The notes under the pieces are model-generated. The model saw only the letters and a list, made by a program, of their open reading frames with translations, was not told where the DNA came from and did no database searches. The position numbers and the translations under genes are program-made. A stretch of DNA of 64,000 nt from Pseudomonas putida (lineage in GTDB: Bacteria > Pseudomonadota > Gammaproteobacteria > Pseudomonadales > Pseudomonadaceae): the NCBI RefSeq assembly GCF_005080685.1, contig NZ_CP039371.1, positions 3,720,001 through 3,784,000 of the forward strand. Reading direction: 5' to 3'. Below are positions 1 to 8,527 of the stretch, one piece after another; within the stretch, counting starts at the first letter, position 1, and the number at the start of each line of letters is the position of its first letter.

Positions 1-425
1 TGGCCGAGCGCTTCCTGCACCACTTCCAGATCGCCGTGCAGCACTGGAGCCGCGCCCAGGAACTGGTGGCCGACAGGGCTGGTGCCCAAGTGGCTGGGCC
101 ACGGCTGTTCTGCCAGGCACTGCTGCGCGTCATCGCCCTGGACGGCGCCATCGACGCCCTGCTGCACCAGCGCCAACGCAAGGACCTGATCCAGGCCCTG
201 GCCGAGCACCTGCGCGTGCATCCACTGTGCTTGAGCGAGGAGGTGCTCGGCCGCGCCGTGCCACACCCGTTCGACAGCCACCCGCCGACCGCCCTGCGCC
301 TGCAGCAGCTGGGCGTGATGCTGGACGCGCAACTGCTGGCCGAGGCCACCCGCCAGCCCACCGACTACGACCGCCACTGGTTCGGCCAACTGGCCAGCCC
401 CAGCCCGGCGACCACTGCTACCTGA
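1..425 (+). CDS. M48-type zinc metallopeptidase, C-terminal part (cut by window edge)
   Basis: The reading frame is open from base 3, with no start in the window, so this is the 3' end of a longer gene. The visible protein contains ELVADRAG, the segment in which M48 (HtpX/Ste24-like) peptidases carry the third zinc ligand, a glutamate, followed by a conserved aspartate. Near the end, a segment with HPFDSHPPTALRL matches the usual M48 pattern of a conserved His-Pro stretch after the catalytic core. The HExxH motif and the membrane segments would lie upstream of the window. The next gene starts 15 bases after the stop and probably belongs to the same transcript. The family call rests on two motifs only. 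Confidence 0.7.
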   Translation, partial: AERFLHHFQIAVQHWSRAQELVADRAGAQVAGPRLFCQALLRVIALDGAIDALLHQRQRKDLIQALAEHLRVHPLCLSEEVLGRAVPHPFDSHPPTALRLQQLGVMLDAQLLAEATRQPTDYDRHWFGQLASPSPATTAT

Positions 426-440
426 CCCTGGAGTGCGCAC

Positions 441-1112
441 ATGAGCCGTCCTGAAGATCCATCGGCAAACTTGGCCGAGTCCCTGACCGGCGACTTCAAC
501 GCCAACACCAGCGAGCAACTGCGCGCCGCCATCGAAGAGCGCGAGCAGATCCTGGCCAGCGTGCCGGAAGTCACCGAACTGACCGACAGCCGCAAGGTAC
601 GCGGCATTCTGCTGATGTATTCGCTGTTCATGCTTGGTGTGGGCGCATTCTGCATCGGCGATAGCAAGGCCTGGCCGGCCGGGGTGATCTGCCTGGGCAT
701 GGGCGTGTTCCTCGGCGCCGGTGTGTGGCTGCAGCGCGAAGCCGGCAAGCACCCCCTGCTGCGCTTGAGCCGTACGCACCTGTGGTTTCGCACGCTGGAC
801 GCGGAAATCGACCTGCTGGACCTGACCCAGGCCAGGGTCAAGGACAGCCGCCAATTGCACATCACCCTCACCCTTCGCGAGGGCGCGCCGCTACCTGCCA
901 GCCACAATCCGGTCGGGCCGATGATGCCCAAGGCCAAGGCCGAGCACAGCCGGCCCCCGCAGGTCCACCTGTCGATGTACGGCCTGGACCGCAACGGCAG
1001 CGTCCTGATTCCCCAGGAGGTGATGCACCTGATCCTCAGCCACTGCGACGCCGCCCGCGCCTACGCGGAACTGCAGGCGCTCAAGGCCCGCCAATCCGAC
1101 CGGCAGGCCTGA
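441..1112 (+). CDS. Hypothetical protein with two membrane helices, paralogue of the next gene
   Basis: A 223-residue protein that I cannot assign to a named family. Residues 1-50 are polar and probably helical. Two hydrophobic stretches at about residues 54-74 and 77-98 look like a transmembrane hairpin, followed by a soluble C-terminal domain of about 120 residues. It shares its architecture and several short blocks with the gene at 1160-1834: an N-terminal LxESL, the two-helix hairpin, then PxxRLxRxxL and DLLD in the distal domain. The pair therefore looks like an old tandem duplication. The layout resembles small inner-membrane proteins that sense or present a cytoplasmic domain, but no function can be inferred. 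Confidence 0.7.
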   Translation: MSRPEDPSANLAESLTGDFNANTSEQLRAAIEEREQILASVPEVTELTDSRKVRGILLMYSLFMLGVGAFCIGDSKAWPAGVICLGMGVFLGAGVWLQREAGKHPLLRLSRTHLWFRTLDAEIDLLDLTQARVKDSRQLHITLTLREGAPLPASHNPVGPMMPKAKAEHSRPPQVHLSMYGLDRNGSVLIPQEVMHLILSHCDAARAYAELQALKARQSDRQA

Positions 1113-1159
1113 ACCACCGCGCGCAGCTTGCGCGGTTATCCATCATTTCGGAGTACCCC

Positions 1160-1834
1160 ATGACCACCCTGCAACAACCAGACCCCTTGTCCTCGCTGAG
1201 CGAGTCCCTGAGCGCCGAATACGACCAGGTGCGGGACGCACAACAGGCGCGGGTCATCAGCGAGCTCAAGCGGGTCGTCGAGCGCGTACCGGCGATCAGG
1301 GCGTTCACCAACACCCGCCGCTACAAGCGCTATGGGCCATTGCTCGTCCTGGTGTCGGCGTGCCTGCTGGGCTGGGGCATCCACGTGGGGTCCACCGGCC
1401 TGACCGTGTGCGCCGCCCTGATGACGGCGGGTTTTGCCGTGATGACCTGGCAACATCGCAACGCCGGCACCCAGCCCTTCATGCGCCTGACCCGCAGCCA
1501 GCTGACGGTCGATTCGCTGAGTGCACCGGTCGATCTGCTGGATGTGATCGGCATCGAGGTCAAGGACGAAGGATTCATCATGCAGCAGCAACTGATCCTG
1601 CGCCCTGACGCCAACCTGCCCACCCACCGTGCCACGCTGCAGCTGTTTGGCAATCAGGCCATGGCACTTAAAAAGCCCCGCCCGCATATCCGCATTCTCT
1701 CTGCGGGGCTGATGTGCGAAGGCCGCAAGCTGGAGTGCGATGACGTGTACGCGCTGCTCGAAGCGCATTGCCAGGCGGCGCAGGCTCAGCAGGAGCTCGA
1801 TCGGTTGCTGCGCCAAGGCGCGAACGCACGCTAA
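1160..1834 (+). CDS. Hypothetical protein with two membrane helices, paralogue of the preceding gene
   Basis: A 224-residue protein. The ATG at 1160 is preceded by CGGAG, and it aligns with the start of the paralogue at 441; an upstream extension of the open frame overlaps that gene and is not credible. Hydrophobic segments at about residues 55-74 and 76-94 form a hairpin, and the remaining C-terminal domain is polar. The stop codon overlaps the stop of the convergent AraC-type regulator: TAA at 1832-1834 shares bases with that gene's TAG at 1831-1833. Function unknown. It is presumably co-transcribed with its paralogue and perhaps with the M48 peptidase. Confidence 0.7.
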   Translation: MTTLQQPDPLSSLSESLSAEYDQVRDAQQARVISELKRVVERVPAIRAFTNTRRYKRYGPLLVLVSACLLGWGIHVGSTGLTVCAALMTAGFAVMTWQHRNAGTQPFMRLTRSQLTVDSLSAPVDLLDVIGIEVKDEGFIMQQQLILRPDANLPTHRATLQLFGNQAMALKKPRPHIRILSAGLMCEGRKLECDDVYALLEAHCQAAQAQQELDRLLRQGANAR

Positions 1835-2775
1835 AGCACGCGCCGGGCATCCCGGCGCACGGCCTGGGGAGGCACGCCAAAACCCCGGATGAACACCTCG
1901 CGCAGGTGGCGACGGTCGCGAAACCCGGTTTCCTTCGCCACCACATCCAGGCTGTGGCGGCTCTGCTCGATCATCAGGCGGGCAGCCTCCAGGCGCAGGC
2001 TTTCGACCGCCTTGGCCGGTGACTGCCCGGTTTCTGCAGTGAATACGCGGGTGAACTGCCTTGGGCTCAGGTGTACGGCCTCGGCAAGCTCCTCGACGGT
2101 GAGGGGCCGGGCCAGATGCTTGCGGGCGTACTCCAGGGCGGTCTGGATGCGGTCCGACTTCGGCGCCAGGGTGAGCAGTTCGGAATGTTGCGACTGCCCC
2201 CCAGAGCGCCGCTGGTGCATGACCAGCTTGTGCGCAACCGACCTGGCCAGTTCCGCGCCCAGGTCTTTCTCGACCATGCCCAACGCCATGTCCAGCGCAG
2301 CGGTCATGCCAGCCGACGTCCAGATCGGGCCGTCGACGATGAAAATCCGATCGTGCTCGACCGCTATGCGTGGATGCTGCTTGTGCAAGGCCTTGGCATA
2401 GGCCCAGTGGGTGGTGGCGCGCCGGTTGTCCAGGACCCCGGCCTGGGCCAGGACGAACGTACCGGTGCACAGCCCAGCGGTGCGTCGCGCCCCGCCGACG
2501 AACTCACGCACGCGTTGCAACACTTCCTCGCGCGGGGGCGTCAACGGCGTCAGGGTGCCGGCGACCATCCAGGTATCGGCCAGGCCTGGCGCGCCCAGCG
2601 GCAAGGTGTCGATGTGCATGCCCAGCGAGGACCGCACCGTGCCGCCGTCGAGCGAAAAATTCTGGATCCTGTAGACCGCTTCGCCGGCAACGATATTGGC
2701 GAACTCGAACACGGTCTGCGTTGCCAGGGACATGACCTGGAAACCTTCGGGAATCAGATAGCCGACGCGATGCAT
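1831..2775 (-). CDS. GlxA-family transcriptional regulator (DJ-1/PfpI domain plus AraC HTH)
   Basis: A regulator of about 314 residues. The N-terminal half (residues about 1-170) is a DJ-1/PfpI-like domain with the elbow-like segment AGLCTGTFVLAQAG. The C-terminal 100 residues carry two helix-turn-helix units of the AraC type, with LTVEELAEAVHLSPRQFTRV as the first. I chose the ATG at 2775 (MHRVGYLIPEG); an in-frame ATG 57 bases upstream would add an unlikely leader. It is divergent from the SDR gene at 2883 with a gap of about 107 bases, so the SDR and the quinone oxidoreductase behind it are its most likely targets. Ligand unknown. Confidence 0.88.
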   Translation of the reverse strand: MHRVGYLIPEGFQVMSLATQTVFEFANIVAGEAVYRIQNFSLDGGTVRSSLGMHIDTLPLGAPGLADTWMVAGTLTPLTPPREEVLQRVREFVGGARRTAGLCTGTFVLAQAGVLDNRRATTHWAYAKALHKQHPRIAVEHDRIFIVDGPIWTSAGMTAALDMALGMVEKDLGAELARSVAHKLVMHQRRSGGQSQHSELLTLAPKSDRIQTALEYARKHLARPLTVEELAEAVHLSPRQFTRVFTAETGQSPAKAVESLRLEAARLMIEQSRHSLDVVAKETGFRDRRHLREVFIRGFGVPPQAVRRDARRVL

Positions 2776-2882
2776 GGCTGGACACCTGTTGTGGATGTCT
2801 CGAAACACTACCATATACGTCATTTGAGACAAGCCCGCTTTTGCGCATCATGAACGCCAGTACCCACACACGGAGCTGGACC

Positions 2883-3683
2883 ATGAACAACCTGCATCAA
2901 GGCACTGCACTGATCACTGGCGCGTCCAGCGGCATTGGCGCGATCTACGCCGAGCGCCTGGCCCGCCGCGGCTACGACCTGGTCCTGGTCGCTCGCAACC
3001 GGGAACGCCTCAACGCCCTCGCCAGCCGCATCACGTCCGAAACCCGGCGAAGCGTCGAGGTCTTCCCCGCAGACCTCGCAAACCCAGGCGACCTCGCCGA
3101 GGTCGAGCACAAGCTGCGCGATGACGCGAGCATCACCCTGCTGGTGAACAACGCGGGCATCGGCACGCATACCCACTTGCTCGACAGCGACGTCGAACGG
3201 ATGGCCGAGATGATCAGCCTCAACGTCACCGCCCTCACCCGCCTGACCTATGCAGCGGTGCCCGGCTTCGTCGCCCGTCAGCGGGGCGCGGTGATCAACA
3301 TCTCCTCTGTTCTCAGCCTGACTCCCGAGGCGCTCAATGGCGTGTATGGGGCCAGCAAGGCGTATGTCACTGCGTTCACGCAGTCGCTGCACAAGGAGTT
3401 GTCCGCCCAGGGCATCCGCATCCAGGCCGTGCTTCCCGGTGCTACCGCCACCGAACTATGGGAAATCGGCGGCTTGCCCCTGGCACACCTGGACCCAGGC
3501 ATCGTGATGACGGCCGGCGACCTGGTCGACGGCGCGCTGAAGGATTTCGACCACGGCGTCCTGGTGTCGATACCGTCTTTGCACGACCTTGCGCCGTACC
3601 AGACCTACGAAGCCAGCCGCCAGGCCCTGGCAGGCCTGCTCTCGAACAGCCAGCTCGCACCCCGCTACGGCACCAACCCGTGA
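2883..3683 (+). CDS. SDR family oxidoreductase
   Basis: A 266-residue classical short-chain dehydrogenase. The cofactor motif TGASSGIG lies at about residues 10-17, NNAG follows in the middle of the fold, and the active-site YGASK supplies the Tyr-x3-Lys pair. The arginine-rich second strand (VARNRERL) suggests NADP(H). The start at 2883 is supported by GGAG at 2872-2875; an earlier in-frame ATG at 2841 lacks this. Substrate unknown. It sits opposite a GlxA-type regulator and upstream of a zinc-free quinone-oxidoreductase-like gene, an arrangement common in Pseudomonas detoxification loci for reactive carbonyls. That role is an inference. Confidence 0.85.
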   Translation: MNNLHQGTALITGASSGIGAIYAERLARRGYDLVLVARNRERLNALASRITSETRRSVEVFPADLANPGDLAEVEHKLRDDASITLLVNNAGIGTHTHLLDSDVERMAEMISLNVTALTRLTYAAVPGFVARQRGAVINISSVLSLTPEALNGVYGASKAYVTAFTQSLHKELSAQGIRIQAVLPGATATELWEIGGLPLAHLDPGIVMTAGDLVDGALKDFDHGVLVSIPSLHDLAPYQTYEASRQALAGLLSNSQLAPRYGTNP

Positions 3684-3721
3684 CCGATGCGCCGGGTATT
3701 TTCACTGCAGTAGAGAAAGTC

Positions 3722-3802
3722 CTGCTCGATTGAGCCACTTTTTATCAGCAATCGAAGCAGCTAGCCTGATTCCTACGTTCAATTCATCGGTTCAATTCAT
3801 CG
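3722..3802. promoter_or_regulatory. Inverted repeat and tandem 12-bp repeat before the quinone oxidoreductase gene
   Basis: The gap 3684-3813 contains an inverted repeat with arms at 3722-3732 (CTGCTCGATTG) and 3749-3760 (CAATCGAAGCAG), differing by one bulged base. Downstream of it is a perfect tandem 12-mer, TTCAATTCATCG, at 3778-3789 and 3791-3802 (13-bp period). The tandem copies end just before the ribosome binding site of the gene at 3814. AraC-type proteins commonly bind direct repeats, so the nearby GlxA-type regulator is a candidate binder. This is unproven. Confidence 0.4.
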
Positions 3803-3813
3803 AGGTAACGCCA

Positions 3814-4821
3814 ATGAAGGCCGTCGTCTATACCCAACCCGGTTTGCCGATCAACGATCCCCAAGCGCTGGTCGACAGCGAGTTGCCCACGCCCACTCCC
3901 GGCGCCCGCGACCTGTTGGTCGAAGTCAAGGCCATCGCCGTCAACCCGGTCGATACCAAGATCAGGGCCAGCCGAGGGGGCGACCAACCGCAGGTGCTGG
4001 GGTGGGATGCGGTAGGTATCGTCCGCGAAGTCGGGGCCGAGGTTTCGCTGTTCCAGCCCGGCGATGAAGTGTTCTACGCCGGGGCCATCGATCGCCCTGG
4101 CAGCTACAGCGAATTGCACCTGGTCGATGAGCGCATCGTCGGGCATAAACCGCGCAGCCTGGATTACGCCAGCGCTGCCGCCTTACCCCTGACCTCGATT
4201 ACCGCCTGGGAACTGCTGTTCGACCGCCTGGGCATCGAACAGCACGGTGGCCGGGGTCAGCGCCTGCTGGTGATCGGCGCAAGTGGCGGAGTGGGGTCGA
4301 TCCTGGTTCAACTGGCCCGCACCCTCACCGAGCTCACCGTCATCGGCACCGCCTCACGCCCGCAAACGCAGGCCTGGGTCAAGGACCTGGGCGCCCACCA
4401 CGTCATCGACCATGGTGCTTCGATTGCGCTGCAGCTGGAAGCCTTGGGGCAGAACCCGGTCGACTACGTGATCAGCCTGACCCACACCGACACCTACCTG
4501 CCGCAACTGGTTGAGGTGCTGCGTCCGCAGGGCAAGCTGGCGTTGATCGATGACCCGGCGCAGCTCGATGTGATGCCACTCAAGCGCAAGTCGCTGTCGC
4601 TGCACTGGGAGCTGATGTTCACCCGCTCGCTTTATCGAACCGATGACATGATCAAGCAGCATCAGTTGCTGGAACAGGTCTCGACGCTGGTCGATCAGGG
4701 CGTGCTCAAATCCACCCTGGGCGAGCACTTCGGCGCCATCAATGCCGACAACCTCAAGCGCGCCCATGCGCTGATCGAGAGCGGCAAGGCGCGGGGCAAG
4801 ATCGTGCTGGAAGGCTTCTGA
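3814..4821 (+). CDS. Zinc-binding-type alcohol dehydrogenase family, quinone oxidoreductase-like
   Basis: A 335-residue medium-chain dehydrogenase starting MKAVVYTQPG. The N-terminal GroES-like domain contains the family block LVEVKAIAVNPVDTKIR and GWDAVGIVREVG. The Rossmann motif GASGGVGSILVQLA falls at about residues 155-168. No structural-zinc cysteine cluster is seen, placing it with the zinc-free zeta-crystallin/quinone reductase branch (ZADH/QOR type). These enzymes use NADPH to reduce quinones or alpha,beta-unsaturated carbonyls. It follows the SDR by 130 bases, with possible operator repeats between, and may form one stress-response unit with it under the divergent GlxA regulator. Confidence 0.88.
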   Translation: MKAVVYTQPGLPINDPQALVDSELPTPTPGARDLLVEVKAIAVNPVDTKIRASRGGDQPQVLGWDAVGIVREVGAEVSLFQPGDEVFYAGAIDRPGSYSELHLVDERIVGHKPRSLDYASAAALPLTSITAWELLFDRLGIEQHGGRGQRLLVIGASGGVGSILVQLARTLTELTVIGTASRPQTQAWVKDLGAHHVIDHGASIALQLEALGQNPVDYVISLTHTDTYLPQLVEVLRPQGKLALIDDPAQLDVMPLKRKSLSLHWELMFTRSLYRTDDMIKQHQLLEQVSTLVDQGVLKSTLGEHFGAINADNLKRAHALIESGKARGKIVLEGF

Positions 4822-4845
4822 TCGGGGCGTTTTGCTGCAAGGGCC

Positions 4846-4868
4846 AGCCCATCCGCCCGCGATGGGCT
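4846..4868. terminator. Hairpin between convergent genes
   Basis: AGCCCATC at 4846-4853 pairs perfectly with GATGGGCT at 4861-4868 across a 7-base loop. It lies between the stops of the quinone oxidoreductase (+) and the MFS transporter (-). There is no clear T-tract on either strand, so termination efficiency is uncertain. Confidence 0.4.
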
Positions 4869-4887
4869 GCGCTCGCTAGCCGTGCGA

Positions 4888-6063
4888 CTACAGGCGCCGG
4901 GCCTTGAACGTCAGCAAGGTTGCAACGATCAGCATCGTGCCGCTGGCGATGAAGGTCGCCTGGTAGCCAATACCGTCGTACAACAGGCCACCGAGCGTGG
5001 CTCCGAGCGTGATGGCCAGTTGAATGACCGCCACCATCAAGCCACCTCCCCCTTCCGCATCCTCGGGTAGCGTGCGGGCCAACCAGGTGAACCAGCCAAC
5101 CGGTGCACAGGTTGCGATCAGGCCCCAGATGCCCAGCAACAAGGCAGTGGGTACCAGCCACGAACCTACTGCGACCACCGCGAACGCGACGATTGCCATG
5201 ATCAGCGGGATGCCGATCAACACCCTGGCCAAATGGCGGCCGATGAACGTGCCGACCACCATCGTGCCCACCAGGCCGGCAACGCCGACGATCAACAGCA
5301 GCAGCGAAAGCATGGGCACGTCCACCCGGGTCACGCTCTCCAGGAACGGGCGCAGGTAGGTGAAGAGCGTGAACTGCCCCATGAACAACAGCGCCACCGC
5401 CGCCATTCCCAGCGCGACCGTTGGTTTACCCAGAAGGCGCAACGTCCCCGCCGCGGAGCCTGAAGCACGCTCGCTCGGCATGGGTGGCAAGGTAAATGCC
5501 TGCCAGGCCAGAGCGACAACGGCAAGCGGCACGACGCAGAAGAATGCGCCTCGCCAACCCATAATGCCTCCAAGGTAACTTCCTATCGGGGCCGCGATGG
5601 CCGTCGCCAAGGCCGTACCGCCCTGCATGATCGCGATCGCTTTGGGCACCTGCCCATCGGGGGCTATCCGCATCATCACGGCAGTCGACATCGACCAATA
5701 GCCGCCAATCGCGACGCCGAGGACTGCCCGGCCAGCCATCAGGATTGTGTAGTTGGGGGCGAAGGCGACCAGGGTGCCCGAAACCACCATCAATGCAGTG
5801 GTACCCAGCAGCACCACTTTGCGATCGATACCGCGGGTGAGACGGGCGAGCATGAGGCTGGTGATCACGGCAAAAAAGCCAGAGATCGAGATAGCCTGCC
5901 CGGCCTGGCCCTCACTGAGCGACAGATCGGTGGCTACGGGCGTGAGCAGGCTGACCGGAAGGAACTCGGAAGCCACGAGGGCGAACGCGCAAAGCGACAT
6001 TGCCAGGACAGCGCCCCATGCTGGGCGACTGGTACGTTGGACAGGTAACGCGGTACTGCTCAT
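4888..6063 (-). CDS. MFS transporter, DHA1-type efflux (NepI/AraJ-like)
   Basis: A 391-residue major facilitator with about twelve hydrophobic helices. ASEFLPVSLLTPVATDL in helix 1 and GYWSMSTAVMMR in the fourth helix are typical of the DHA1 sugar or nucleoside efflux branch (AraJ, NepI, YdeA types). I use the ATG at 6063 (MSSTALPVQ); an upstream in-frame ATG at 6102 would add thirteen residues. It is divergent from an AraC-type regulator starting at 6237, a layout usual for a regulated efflux pump. The natural substrate cannot be read from the sequence. Confidence 0.85.
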   Translation of the reverse strand: MSSTALPVQRTSRPAWGAVLAMSLCAFALVASEFLPVSLLTPVATDLSLSEGQAGQAISISGFFAVITSLMLARLTRGIDRKVVLLGTTALMVVSGTLVAFAPNYTILMAGRAVLGVAIGGYWSMSTAVMMRIAPDGQVPKAIAIMQGGTALATAIAAPIGSYLGGIMGWRGAFFCVVPLAVVALAWQAFTLPPMPSERASGSAAGTLRLLGKPTVALGMAAVALLFMGQFTLFTYLRPFLESVTRVDVPMLSLLLLIVGVAGLVGTMVVGTFIGRHLARVLIGIPLIMAIVAFAVVAVGSWLVPTALLLGIWGLIATCAPVGWFTWLARTLPEDAEGGGGLMVAVIQLAITLGATLGGLLYDGIGYQATFIASGTMLIVATLLTFKARRL

Positions 6064-6236
6064 CGCTGCTCCGGGACTGAATAGGGGACCGGCTGCCATC
6101 ATCCGCGCCCGATCCGCAGCATCAGTAGAGTGGTACTGTGAATTCCTTGCCTATTCGTCCAGCCTTGCCTGCGCACCCATGGACAGCCCGACAAACGGGA
6201 GCATACAGTTGCAGTGACACTACGGACTTCGCCAAC

Positions 6237-7190
6237 ATGAACACCTCCACAGCCAGCACCGCTTCGTCTTGCGCCCAGCAATCGCTGTGCAGGATCATCG
6301 CCTCGCTGACGCCGGCACCCGGCGACTTCTCCACGCCGATAACCGATCTCGCCGTCTACAGGCGCGATGCACCCTGCCTGCCGGTTACCTGCATGGTCGA
6401 ACCCAGCATCGTGCTGGTGGTGCAGGGTGCCAAGGAGATGGTCATCGGGGGCGATGCATACCCCTACGGCAGCGACGGTTTCCTGGTCACCTCGCTGAGC
6501 CTGCCTGCGCACTCGGCCGTGACCCAGGCAAGCAAGGATGCCCCTTGCCTGGGGCTGGTGTTTCGGCTGGACCTGCGCACCCTGGCTGAGCTCATCGCCC
6601 AAGATGTTCGTCTACCAGCATCGGGTCAGCCGATAGCGGGCAGCGCAGGTGTCGGTACGCTGTCACCTGGACTGCTGGCGTCATTCGCCAGGCTCGTCGA
6701 GTTGCTGCATGAGCCCGATGCAATCGCGGTGCTCTGGCCGCTGCTGCAACGGGAAATTCACTACCGCCTGCTGATGAGCGACCAGGCCCCGCTCTTGCGG
6801 CACATAGCCTCGGTCGGTAGCAAAGGGCATCGAATCGCCAAGGCGATCGACTGGATCAAGTTGAACTACGCCTCGCCTTTGCGGGTGGACGACCTGGCAT
6901 CGCAGGTCCAGATGGGGCTCTCGACCTTCCACCAGCATTTTCGTCAGCTGACCGCCATGAGTCCGCTGCAGTATCAGAAATGGATACGCTTGAACGAGGC
7001 GAAGCGGATGATGCTCAATGAGAACCTCGACGCCGCAACGGCCGCGTTCAAGGTTGGCTATGAAAGCCCTTCGCAGTTCAGCCGCGAATATGGGCGGCAG
7101 TTTGGCTTGCCGCCCAAGCGAGATATCGCCGATTTGCGCCGAGTCGCCATGCACGGCAATCAAGGCGCCGATCGAGTCAGCCCCGTCTAA
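6237..7190 (+). CDS. AraC family transcriptional regulator with AraC_N domain
   Basis: A 317-residue protein. The first 180 residues match the AraC_N type of effector domain seen in YqhC-like regulators (MVEPSIVLVVQGAKEMVIGG, then a beta-rich cupin-like fold). The last 110 residues hold the two HTH units, with LRVDDLASQVQMGLSTFHQHF and VGYESPSQFSREY. I start at the ATG at 6237 (MNTSTAS); the frame is open further upstream but without a convincing ribosome site. It is divergent from the MFS efflux gene and likely controls it. Its 3' end overlaps the convergent MFS gene at 7177-7190. Confidence 0.86.
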   Translation: MNTSTASTASSCAQQSLCRIIASLTPAPGDFSTPITDLAVYRRDAPCLPVTCMVEPSIVLVVQGAKEMVIGGDAYPYGSDGFLVTSLSLPAHSAVTQASKDAPCLGLVFRLDLRTLAELIAQDVRLPASGQPIAGSAGVGTLSPGLLASFARLVELLHEPDAIAVLWPLLQREIHYRLLMSDQAPLLRHIASVGSKGHRIAKAIDWIKLNYASPLRVDDLASQVQMGLSTFHQHFRQLTAMSPLQYQKWIRLNEAKRMMLNENLDAATAAFKVGYESPSQFSREYGRQFGLPPKRDIADLRRVAMHGNQGADRVSPV

Positions 7191-8397
7191 CGTCGGTCGA
7201 CGGCACCGCCGGGCTGAAGGAATAGGCAGCCAACCCCACCACCAGCAACAACGCCGCCGTCGCGAAGATCCAGGCGTAGATGCTCGGCGCGGGGCTACCG
7301 GCGACCTGCCCTGCGTCTGCGATCAGGCCAAACACCCAGGACGCCAGGGCCGACCCCAGGAACACGAAGCTGTTGAGCACCCCGAGCCCCCGCCCCCTGA
7401 TGTGTGGCGCCAGCAACAATCGGCCATGGGCCATGACCATCGGGTGCAGTACCCCGACAGTGGCCAGCGCTGCCAACAGCCCGACATTGGCAACCACCGC
7501 ACCATCGGGCCAGGCGACCAGCACCAGTGCGGTCAGCAAGGTCATGAGCGTCCAGCCGAGGATGCTCGAGCGCAGCGAATAGCGACGCAGAATCCACGGC
7601 TGCGCCGCTGCCGCCACCAGCGCCCCGAGGCTCAGGGCCGCCAGGGCGACGCCACGAGTGCCCGCGTCGAGGTCGAACACGCTCGCCAGGTACGGCCCGC
7701 CCCAGGCGTTGCGGAACGACGTACCCGCGGCCATCGCCAGGCACATCGGGATCAACGTCCACATCGCCGGCACCGCGAGCAAGCCAAGGCTCGCCCGCAG
7801 CATCCCTCCCAGGCTTTCGCCTTGCGCTGGGCAGTCCGCTCGATCCTCGACCGTGCGCCAGACGCACACCGTCACCAGCAGCATGATCAGTGCAGAACAG
7901 GCAATCGCGGGCCGCCAGCCGAAGGTGTCCACCGCCCAGCCAAGCGGCGCGGTCGCGCACAGCCCGCCGACCATGCCCATGGCGTTGGCGCCGCTGATGT
8001 ACGAGGTGAACTGCGGCCCGGACAAGCGCTGCGCCGCGTAATGCATCAAGCCCATGAACACCGGGGCGCAGGCCAGGCCCAGGCCGACCTGGGCGAGCAT
8101 TGCCGACAACCCGCCCGGGGCGAACACGAACAGCGCCGCGGACACCACTCCCAGGGCCAAAAGCCAGCGTGCAGGGCGGCCTACCCCGCAGCGATCGAAG
8201 GCGATGCCCACGGGGATCTGCGCCAAGCCGAACGACAGGAAGAAGCACGAAGACAAGGTGCCGAAGCCTGCTGGCGTCAGCCCCAGGTCATGCTGGAGCT
8301 CAGGTGCCATGACCCCGAGGCAGGTACGGAAGAACTGGCTGAGCACCAGGGCGAAGGTCAGCGCGGTCAGGCCGCGGGTTGCAGAGGTCGATGCCAT
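7177..8397 (-). CDS. MFS transporter, CynX/NimT-like
   Basis: A 406-residue MFS permease with about twelve hydrophobic segments. The N-terminal half carries RTCLGVMAPELQHDLGLTPAGFG and a conserved loop after helix 2 (GIAFDRCGVGRPARW). Start taken at 8397 (MASTSATRG), with an alternative ATG three codons upstream. Its last 14 bases overlap the end of the AraC-type gene on the other strand. Its promoter faces the APC permease at 8857 across about 460 bases. That gap contains a 19-bp direct repeat close to this gene's start, a candidate operator. The substrate is not inferable, and a link to the polyamine genes is only positional. Confidence 0.82.
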   Translation of the reverse strand: MASTSATRGLTALTFALVLSQFFRTCLGVMAPELQHDLGLTPAGFGTLSSCFFLSFGLAQIPVGIAFDRCGVGRPARWLLALGVVSAALFVFAPGGLSAMLAQVGLGLACAPVFMGLMHYAAQRLSGPQFTSYISGANAMGMVGGLCATAPLGWAVDTFGWRPAIACSALIMLLVTVCVWRTVEDRADCPAQGESLGGMLRASLGLLAVPAMWTLIPMCLAMAAGTSFRNAWGGPYLASVFDLDAGTRGVALAALSLGALVAAAAQPWILRRYSLRSSILGWTLMTLLTALVLVAWPDGAVVANVGLLAALATVGVLHPMVMAHGRLLLAPHIRGRGLGVLNSFVFLGSALASWVFGLIADAGQVAGSPAPSIYAWIFATAALLLVVGLAAYSFSPAVPSTDVRRG

Positions 8398-8430
8398 GGG
8401 CCCCACATTGATAGCGAAGGTGCATTCGTT

Positions 8431-8489
8431 GTTTTGCTAACGATACAGCTACCGCCACCGGGGCGTCACCGTTGCGGTAACGATCCAGC
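8431..8489. repeat. Direct repeats upstream of the MFS gene, 40-bp period
   Basis: Two 19-bp copies start at 8431 and 8471 and agree at 15 positions, sharing TAACGAT-x-CAGC (8438-8449 and 8478-8489). A period of exactly 40 bp is close to four helical turns, as expected for a cooperative operator. They sit 34 bases upstream of the start codon at 8397. Confidence 0.45.
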
Positions 8490-8509
8490 GCTCAACCGTG
8501 GTCACGGCC

Positions 8510-8527
8510 ATCACCCCAAGGGGTGAT
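8510..8527. promoter_or_regulatory. Perfect palindrome with TCACCC-N4-GGGTGA core
   Basis: ATCACCCC at 8510-8517 and AAGGGGTGAT after it form a perfect 18-bp palindrome. The core TCACCC-CAAG-GGGTGA recurs with the same spacing at 14604-14619, upstream of the LuxR-type gene of this region. This suggests an operator shared by the permease (start 8857, about 330 bases downstream) and the regulator. The rest of 8528-8856 shows no gene and no strong repeat. Confidence 0.5.

Noticed and set aside
7018..8526. A 502-codon open frame antisense to the MFS carrier
   Set aside because: Its product is an Arg/Gln/His-rich shadow, while the minus strand encodes a full twelve-helix MFS protein.
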